Origin: Aaosphaeria pasadenensis
Lineage: Eukaryota; Ascomycota; Dothideomycetes; Pleosporales
DNA length: 64,000 nt
Assembly (NCBI GenBank): GCA_022813625.1
Contig: JAKLMB010000005.1
Span: forward strand, 1,488,001 to 1,552,000
Direction of reading: 5' to 3'
Of the stretch, positions 57,749 through 64,000 are shown in pieces. The notes under the pieces were generated by a model. That model was given only the letters and a program-made list of their open reading frames with translations. It had not been told where the DNA came from and made no database searches. A program made the position numbers and the translations under genes. The stretch's first letter is position 1; each line of letters begins with the position of its first letter.

Positions 57749-59737
57749 TTATACGCGCATCTTCTCCCCCGTTTCGAAGCTGTTCCTCCTTCCCCAGTTC
57801 CGTGGCTGTCTCTTCAGAAACGCGCCCACGGATCCGAGATAGCCCTCGTGGCGCAGGAAGTACGCTTGCTTGCTGCCTTTGCTCCAGAAGCGGATGGCGT
57901 AACTGAGGGTGTTCATGGTCTGCGCGTGGCCGCCGATGAAGCTGCCACCGAAGTATATGTGCGGGAGGTTGTGCTTCTCGGCGTGGAGATACGCGATCTG
58001 GCCGATGTTGTTGGAGACGGCGTAGAGGAGGGAGCGGGAGATGTCTTCGGGGCGGAACATTGAGGATGGGTGGGGGAGTTCGGATGTTCCGGAGACGAGC
58101 TCTTGCTCCGGGGTGTGTGTCTTGAGGGGGCCGTTGCAGCCGTCTTCTGCTTCTTGCTCGGCAACGCGCTTTTGCTTGTAGACTTTGCCGAATGAGGAGG
58201 CGATGTGGGTGCTCTTCAGGCCAATCTTGTTGTATGCGCCGCCGTAGATGTCACCGACAAGGAGGTCCACTGTCGAGTTGTCCCCCTTTGCGGCGAGCTT
58301 GAGCATGTCGTCAAAGTTGCGCGCCCCTGTGAGGAGTGACAGGAGCCCCCATAATGTACCGCCGCCCAGTGATGTGCCACCAATGCGCTCGAATTGTCGG
58401 GGTCCGGAGACCTTGATCATGCTCACGCCAGAGCCAATGTTGACAAGCAGGTAGGGGTATATCGAAGGGGGTTGCGATGGTAGGTCCATGAATTCCATGG
58501 GCGAGTCTTCGCTGTAGGTGAAAACCTCCTTGGGGATTTCTGTGATGAAGAAGTCGAGGCCTACCAATCATGTTAGTCAATTGGCCATAATCGCGTACTC
58601 TAGTATGGGTTGCGACATACCAATGATTAGACATTCCATTTCCTCCTCTCTAATCACCTCGACATTCAAAGCTTCTCGTATCCTGTCGTAGTACTTGAAA
58701 GCACCACCGCCCGTTGCCATGACGCACAATTCCTCCGGCTTGGATCCATTGTTTCGCTGGTAGTCGGCTTGGAGCTTGCGCATGAAATCAATGCACGAGT
58801 CTATCCGGTCGGTTTCGAACTTGACGAAGTTGAGACGGCCGCCATCGGAGGTGGAATTGGGTTCACGGGTGAAATAGACGAGTTTGGCGAGGGAACCTCC
58901 GATCTGGGGGAAAATGCATGTCAGCCTTGGAATTGACTAGGTTCAAGTTTGCGATGCAGGTGGATATAGATTGAGGGGATTGTGAATGTGGATATGGATG
59001 GGTATGTTGGACAGGTAGACCCTGGTTTACGAGGGACCCTGAGGGTTCGGTCGCGTGCCGCCGCAAATTATTATTCAGGAACAGGCAGCAAGGGGGAGCT
59101 CGGCATTCATGGGCCACGGGTTGCGATTGATTGAACAAAAAAGTGACAATGGCACAGCAGCTTAACTTACATCGACAGCAATATGGCTCACGACTTCGGT
59201 GTGATGTGGGAGGCGGATTTCGTGGGGATCGTGTTCGTAGTCTTCGCTGCGCGGGGTTGAGGGTTCGCTATTGGTATCGTCGACGATGAATGCGCCCCGC
59301 ACGTTGATGCGGACATTTCCCGGGTGGAGGATCGCATCATGAATGTCGGACTGGGTGGACAGGGCGGTGGTGCGACGAGCTCTTGTCTGGACAGCCGACG
59401 AGTCTGTCGAGACATTGCTGCTGTCGCCAGTGGCAGTAGAAATTACGGCACTGTCAGCGCTCAAGGTCGGGACATGTCGTCGCGACATGGATGCGGCGGA
59501 GGATGCGGAGGTTTCGGAGGTGGTGGAGGTGGATGCCGGTGGAGAGGTCACAGTAGTCGTGGTACTGGTAGTCGTAGTCGTAGGCCTTGGCTGCAGCCTC
59601 GCCCTCTTACCAGAACGTCTGTAGCTGTTGAAACGCCGCACTCGATGGACTTTGTGGTGGAAGTGCGATGGGAACAATAACGAGGAATGAGTCGAGGAGG
59701 TGGCCATCTCTAGCGAAGCCCCTGTTGAATGATCCAT
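57749..59737 (-). CDS. Pantothenate kinase, eukaryotic type II
   Basis: Three exons (59171-59737, 58621-58903, 57749-58560) encode 553 residues. The enzyme phosphorylates pantothenate with ATP, the first and regulated step of coenzyme A synthesis. The kinase core begins at HIAVDIGGSLAKLVYF, created by the first splice. It continues with NFVKFET, VMATGGGAFKYYDRI, LLVNIGSGVSMIKV, IGGTSLGGGTLWGLLSLLTG and HIYFGGSFIGGHAQTM. An unusual feature is the first 190 residues. They contain Thr/Ser-rich low complexity (TTTTTSTTTTVTS) and basic patches (HHKVHRVRRFNSYRR), making the protein about 130 residues longer than typical fungal enzymes of about 420. Translation could also begin at an internal ATG. 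Family is certain. Confidence 0.94.
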
Positions 59738-60736
59738 TTGTCCGTTTTCTCAACTGGGGAGACGTGATGAAGTTTTCGGCGCACAATGAGGGCCAGATGA
59801 TGGAGGGAGAGAGGCACCGGAGAGTCGAGAGAGAGATTAATCCTACACTATTGGGACGAGTAATTCCAGACAAACAATAGTGCAATGGTAGTCCCATCTA
59901 CTAAAGAGTGGAAAGCTTACGGGTACACAACGATAATTATAATAAATCACCATCAATCATCATGGCCAATCCAACCTTCGGTGCGCGGGGATTACTCCTC
60001 TTCATGGATGCCTCATCGGTACCTATCATCTACAATTGCCCTCCACGTCAGCTCCGCTTCGGCCTCGGGCTTATGGGATTGTCCATATTCCTTTCTTTTC
60101 TTACGCTCTTTTCTTTTTCCTTTCGACCACTTACGAGCCTGCGATGCGGAGCTTATCCGGTGTTCACTCAATGGCAGTTGTTAAGCTCGGTAATGTGCTC
60201 TCAGTGGTGGTGTTGCACCTCGGATCTGCCCCTGGCTGAGTGTTGGGAGCGGCGAGCCACCACCCCAGACTACGAATATCAACGGCGCATCCAACAGCTG
60301 AGACAAAGTTCTTCGGCGCTCGGGGCCACCTATTGCACTAATTGCCAGATTACTCCTCGCCTTCTTCTACTGGCGTCGAATCTCGGGGAGGGGCTTCAAC
60401 CGTCGAATGCCGGAAAATAAGTAATCATAGAGTGGTCACGAGCGGTATTGCCGCAACGAGGCATCACTCGTGTGATAACTACCATGTCGACCAAGTGCAG
60501 TGATGAGACAATAATATTGTTAAATAATAAACCGCCTTAGATCAATTGAAGAATAATTCGGATCTATCCATCGCCATACCAAAAAGAAACTACCCTATCC
60601 CATTGTGGTATCATAGAAAGTCATAAACAGAACGCCAGTCCCTTTCAACTCCTGAAAGCCCATAGGTCCAATGATCGACCGGGCAGTCCTCGAGATAGTG
60701 GAGGACCATCGAAAACAACCATTCAGGCTCCTTTCG
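59738..60736. other. Intergenic region
   Basis: This stretch holds the pantothenate kinase promoter and the 3' end of the Myb/telobox gene. An open frame at 59962-60420 (plus) is listed separately as doubtful. Confidence 0.45.
59962..60420 (+). CDS. Doubtful ORF of 152 residues
   Basis: ATG-initiated frame with one hydrophobic segment (GLGLMGLSIFLSFLTLFSFSF) and scattered Cys. No family is recognised, and another frame overlaps it on the same strand. It may be chance. Confidence 0.15.
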   Translation: MANPTFGARGLLLFMDASSVPIIYNCPPRQLRFGLGLMGLSIFLSFLTLFSFSFRPLTSLRCGAYPVFTQWQLLSSVMCSQWWCCTSDLPLAECWERRATTPDYEYQRRIQQLRQSSSALGATYCTNCQITPRLLLLASNLGEGLQPSNAGK

Positions 60737-63409
60737 CTACCATGTGTAGCCCTCTTCTAACAGTTCTCTGCCGAATTTACTTTCTGGAGTAATAACATTT
60801 TCGAAGCCTGGTTGTAGACCAGTTCCAGACCTGTTCACGTTAACATCCAACAGATCTCGAATAGTAACTCCAACATGGATGGAAACGTACCTAATCATGG
60901 TCCTAGCCATGTTCCGAACTTTGTCCTTTAAATTCACTTGCGTTCGATCCTGTAGCAAGCCAAGTTCGCGTGCGTCCTCCTTCAGAATCCTGGAGTATTG
61001 TTGGGGCATTTCGCGCATGTAATCCAGTAATGCCTGCTCCGCCTCTGCTGTCCATTCAGTTCGAGTCTGGGCCCCTTTTCTTCTGCCAGTCGCCCGTGCT
61101 AGCTGATTGAGTTGTGACAGCTGCTGGAGCCCCTGGAAAGTTGATGAGGGTGGGGCTTCACTGGCCCTCTCAGTGGCCCTCGCAATGGCCCTTACAGGCG
61201 GTGCCTCCACTAGTGCTGGGATAGCATCACGTTCTCGACGTTGAGCTTGGGGTTGATGGCTTGTTGGGGCCGAAGAACTGGGATCGAGACGAACCCTTTT
61301 CTTCACAGGTGCTTGCTCACGCCGTTCTCGGACCCTGGCCGTGCGATCATCTGCTTGGAAGGCATCATCATCGTCGTCCTCATCGTCGTCCTCAACGCTG
61401 CGTTCAATCCTCTCAGATGCGTCGTCCTCGTTGGAACTATCCTCGAACGGCATGCGGCGCTTCCGAGGCAAAATTGCCTCAGCCTGTTTTTGCTTTCCCT
61501 TGTCCGAAGGTTCTGGAGGCGGCGGTGTGTCATTGAAACCGGTACCAAACTCCACCTCACGAGCGTTCGCCTGGCGGTCAATGAAACGTTTCGGGTTCTC
61601 TTTATTCGCTGCCCTCTTCCCGTTCTGGAACATGTCGGCCCAAGCAGCACTTGATGACGGGGGACCTGAAGGCATGGCCTCAAGCACGATTACAGCCTCG
61701 TCCGGTTGGCCTTCTTCTTCTTCTTCTTCTTCTTCTAAGCCCGATTGGTGTTCTTCCCCCATGGCCTGTTGCCATATGTCTTCGAATGACCCGTTTGGCC
61801 CACCGTCTTGATCTGGCTCGATTGGCTGCTCGAATTGTGGCTCCGGCTGCAATGTCTGCACCTGTTCCTGTTCCTGCACAGTGCGTCTTTTCTCTCTATC
61901 CAGCAAGGCATCGACACCGGCATCATTCGCAGGATCATCCGGATTGAATCTGCGGTTGCTTCGTCTCCGACCACGTCCGAATGAAGTTCGGCTTTTGCGA
62001 GGCTTCACAACGGGCTGCTCCTCTAAGGTGCGAGGCCGTTCCATTTCGAGTCGAACCTTCTCGACGATCGATGTGATGCCACCGAGTGACTCAATATCTT
62101 CTTGAAGTTCTTTGTGCCGTAATCGCACCCAGTGCAAGAGCTGCAGGATTGTTGATCTCCATGGAAATGCGGCGCTGAGATATTCCTGATTAACAAGCTC
62201 TCCGCGTTCGAGTGATTGAGTATCAGTGGGGAAATATTGTCGTATCTTTTTCATTTGAGTAAGAACAAGGTCCTTATACTCTTGTGGAAGCCCACTGCCT
62301 TCTTCCGACAGACCAGCCATGTCCCAGCCACGGATGAGTAGGCCTTGCCCACCCTCTAATGCCAAGAATACCTCGTTAAGCTCCTCATCCGGGTTGAATT
62401 TAGAGTTTCGTGATGCCCTTTCCATGACCAATATTGCCAGTTGTGTTCGTAGTTCCAAGCCCAATGTAAATGTTTCCTTGGCCAAGCCACTTTCTCCATG
62501 GTTCTTATCGCCGTTCCAGGGTGCGCTAGTCAAGGATTTCATGAATAACGAAGGAAAAAGATACTTGTCGAGTGGACGAAGATCCTCCCATATCCTTTCT
62601 TGGGATCTGTCGGTTCCAATCATCTGCTTAGCAAAGATGGCAAGATTGGCAAGGTAGAGAACGATATCGATCCCGGGTTCGACAGATTCAGGCTGACGAT
62701 CAGGACCCACGATTGCCCGCTCAACAGCGCGCACATTGATGTAGCGCGTTGTCCCATCCTGCCGTTCCTCTGCGCAGTATCTACTCAGACGGAGTTCCAG
62801 GTCCGCATCGAAATCCCGATAGTCCTGAGTAAAATCGGAATCAGGCTTTTGCATCTCCTGTATGTTGTGGTCGTCTTCTTCAATGCGCCCGTCCTTAGGC
62901 GCTAAGTGGTACAGAAATGTTGTCGAAACGGCATATAAGTTCGGGAGGTGGCGTACTATAAAGCGCGGTTCTAGCATTTCGGCTTCGGTGACGGACATTG
63001 AGGTGATTGCGGTTGTGCCAGACATCTGTGAAAGACCACCAGGAGAGCGATGAAGTTCCAAAACATCGATTTGAGGGCGCGGAGGCGTCTGCAAAGTGCG
63101 GTCAAGCACAATGGGCGTCTCCACTTCCTCAACAATTGTGAGCTCCGAGACCTGCTCCTTCCGTCCCTTCTTTTTCGTTGTACGCGTCGATTGATCATCT
63201 AGACCACTGTCGCTAGCAACGCTGGCCTGTCGGGCACTGCGGCGCGTAGGTTTGGCTGCTGGAACTGCTGATTCGATTTCACGACTGGCGCTCCGGGTAG
63301 TTCTTTTGCGCGACGGACGCGCTGATTGTTGGGATGGAGCGACATCTTGCACCTGCGGAGTTGGGGTAATGCGACGACTCGAAGAGCGCACACCTCTCCT
63401 CTCAGCCAT
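60737..63409 (-). CDS. Myb/telobox protein, Taz1/TRF-like
   Basis: A single exon encodes 890 residues. The C-terminal domain from about residue 783 is Myb-like (RTEWTAEAEQALLDYM), and its third helix reads QVNLKDKVRNMAR. This closely resembles the telobox VDLKDKxRN of double-stranded telomere-repeat binders such as TRF1/2 and fission yeast Taz1. The N-terminal 100 residues are basic and disordered, with several nuclear-localisation-like clusters. Residues about 140-450 are helical and could form a TRFH-like dimerisation domain (IDIVLYLANLAIFAKQM, then FPSLFMKSLTSAPW). Between them lie acidic low-complexity runs (eight Glu; Asp/Glu block) and RKSRTSFGRGRRRSNRRF. Such proteins bind telomeric or telomere-like DNA and sometimes ribosomal-gene promoters. 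The telobox is clear; the TRFH part is inference. Confidence 0.75.
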   Translation of the reverse strand: MAERRGVRSSSRRITPTPQVQDVAPSQQSARPSRKRTTRSASREIESAVPAAKPTRRSARQASVASDSGLDDQSTRTTKKKGRKEQVSELTIVEEVETPIVLDRTLQTPPRPQIDVLELHRSPGGLSQMSGTTAITSMSVTEAEMLEPRFIVRHLPNLYAVSTTFLYHLAPKDGRIEEDDHNIQEMQKPDSDFTQDYRDFDADLELRLSRYCAEERQDGTTRYINVRAVERAIVGPDRQPESVEPGIDIVLYLANLAIFAKQMIGTDRSQERIWEDLRPLDKYLFPSLFMKSLTSAPWNGDKNHGESGLAKETFTLGLELRTQLAILVMERASRNSKFNPDEELNEVFLALEGGQGLLIRGWDMAGLSEEGSGLPQEYKDLVLTQMKKIRQYFPTDTQSLERGELVNQEYLSAAFPWRSTILQLLHWVRLRHKELQEDIESLGGITSIVEKVRLEMERPRTLEEQPVVKPRKSRTSFGRGRRRSNRRFNPDDPANDAGVDALLDREKRRTVQEQEQVQTLQPEPQFEQPIEPDQDGGPNGSFEDIWQQAMGEEHQSGLEEEEEEEEGQPDEAVIVLEAMPSGPPSSSAAWADMFQNGKRAANKENPKRFIDRQANAREVEFGTGFNDTPPPPEPSDKGKQKQAEAILPRKRRMPFEDSSNEDDASERIERSVEDDDEDDDDDAFQADDRTARVRERREQAPVKKRVRLDPSSSAPTSHQPQAQRRERDAIPALVEAPPVRAIARATERASEAPPSSTFQGLQQLSQLNQLARATGRRKGAQTRTEWTAEAEQALLDYMREMPQQYSRILKEDARELGLLQDRTQVNLKDKVRNMARTMIRYVSIHVGVTIRDLLDVNVNRSGTGLQPGFENVITPESKFGRELLEEGYTW

Positions 63410-64000
63410 TGTTGATCAAATCAGTGTTGCGCATAGGGTTGACTGTAATGACGAGTAAATAGAGAGTGCGGAGCATGAAAACGCGAGGGGTGTACTTGTG
63501 ATGGGTGCCCAGACGTCAAGATCATCAAAACATACAGTTAGTGGACCAAAACATGGGGACAGCATCCGGCATTCCGCCATTCGGCAGTCCCATACGAATA
63601 CGGTAGGGGTCGAGGAACATGAAAATAAGACACACGGACCTATGCATCAACCTCATCAACAATCAACCCTTAGACAACAAAAGCAGCCTATTAACTAGTC
63701 TAAGATTATATTTACTGTCTTCTGTTATACCTGCGAAACCTAGAAACTGCTTAAATAACAAGTTTATTTGATGATGTTGTAATGGTGGGTGGCCGCGCTT
63801 TATTTACATGTATTTCGGACGATAATATTGTACCAGCGTGCAGCCTTAGGCACGACTCTACAATAGGAATAGTTCGGGCTAGGCTGTGGAATTGTCACGT
63901 GATGTTCTCGATTTAGAAACATGGGTCGCAGGGCGGGCAGGGGGCATCGGCGTTCAGGGACGGATTCACATTCGAGCATCTCCAAGTGTCACATTGCCCT
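63410..64000. other. Right-edge intergenic DNA
   Basis: This is the promoter side of the Myb/telobox gene up to the window edge. It contains no frame longer than 70 codons and no recognised gene. Confidence 0.5.

Noticed and set aside
61241..61811. Plus-strand frames opposite the Myb/telobox gene
   Set aside because: Antisense shadows of acidic repeats (Glu and Asp runs).
1..64000. Search for CRISPR arrays, inverted terminal repeats, transposase or reverse-transcriptase motifs
   Set aside because: None seen; the only tandem or dispersed repeats are the short ones listed.

Overview
This window is nuclear DNA from a filamentous ascomycete (Pezizomycotina). About 23 eukaryotic protein genes can be recognised. 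Most are split by short introns, usually 45-80 nt and occasionally 150-230 nt, with GTATGT/GTAAGT-like donors, CTAAC/CTGAC branch points and CAG/TAG acceptors. Several families are typical of Pezizomycotina: an RTA1-like membrane protein, a Zn2Cys6 regulator, a DUF8035-type RS/RE-rich protein, NmrA-like and BTB proteins. I cannot place it more narrowly. All exon structures below were built by hand from splice signals, frame and family conservation, and none has transcript support.

Layout. 0-8.2 kb: an unknown protein, a vacuolar-type zinc (CDF) transporter, a 77-residue 4F5/SERF-like zinc-finger protein, a glutathionyl-hydroquinone reductase (ECM4 family) and a BTB/POZ protein. 8.4-14.1 kb: organelle and ER housekeeping, with the complex I 9.5 kDa subunit divergent from the OST subunit WBP1, then an RTA1-like protein and TIM17 in five short exons. 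15.5-19.1 kb: a conserved Cys/His-rich unknown protein and a small unknown ORF. 20.2-28.0 kb: a metabolic block of NmrA-like protein, short-chain dehydrogenase, D-2-hydroxyacid dehydrogenase and a ten-exon MFS sugar transporter. 28.0-31.8 kb: non-coding leader and promoter DNA of a large Arg/Ser/Glu-rich DUF8035 protein (31.8-34.7 kb).

34.7-43.9 kb is a gene desert of about 9 kb. It holds a 58-bp tandem repeat, a GCGT microsatellite and recurrent TATATA elements. Part of its minus strand is unusually free of stop codons. At 43.9-44.8 kb lies a Rap-type small GTPase (RSR1/KREV-1) with a 10-nt microexon. 47.9-50.8 kb: EMC1. 51.3-59.7 kb: a class II aldolase-family protein divergent from a gamma-butyrobetaine dioxygenase, a Zn2Cys6 regulator and a pantothenate kinase with a long low-complexity N-terminus. 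60.7-63.4 kb: a single-exon Myb/telobox protein resembling Taz1/TRF telomere proteins.

Most genes look like independent housekeeping units. Two groups could be functional neighbourhoods: the 20-28 kb oxidoreductase/transporter block, and the 51-60 kb group that includes a carnitine-biosynthesis enzyme, a CoA-biosynthesis kinase and a Zn2Cys6 regulator. I found no convincing transposon, CRISPR array, tRNA or rRNA.
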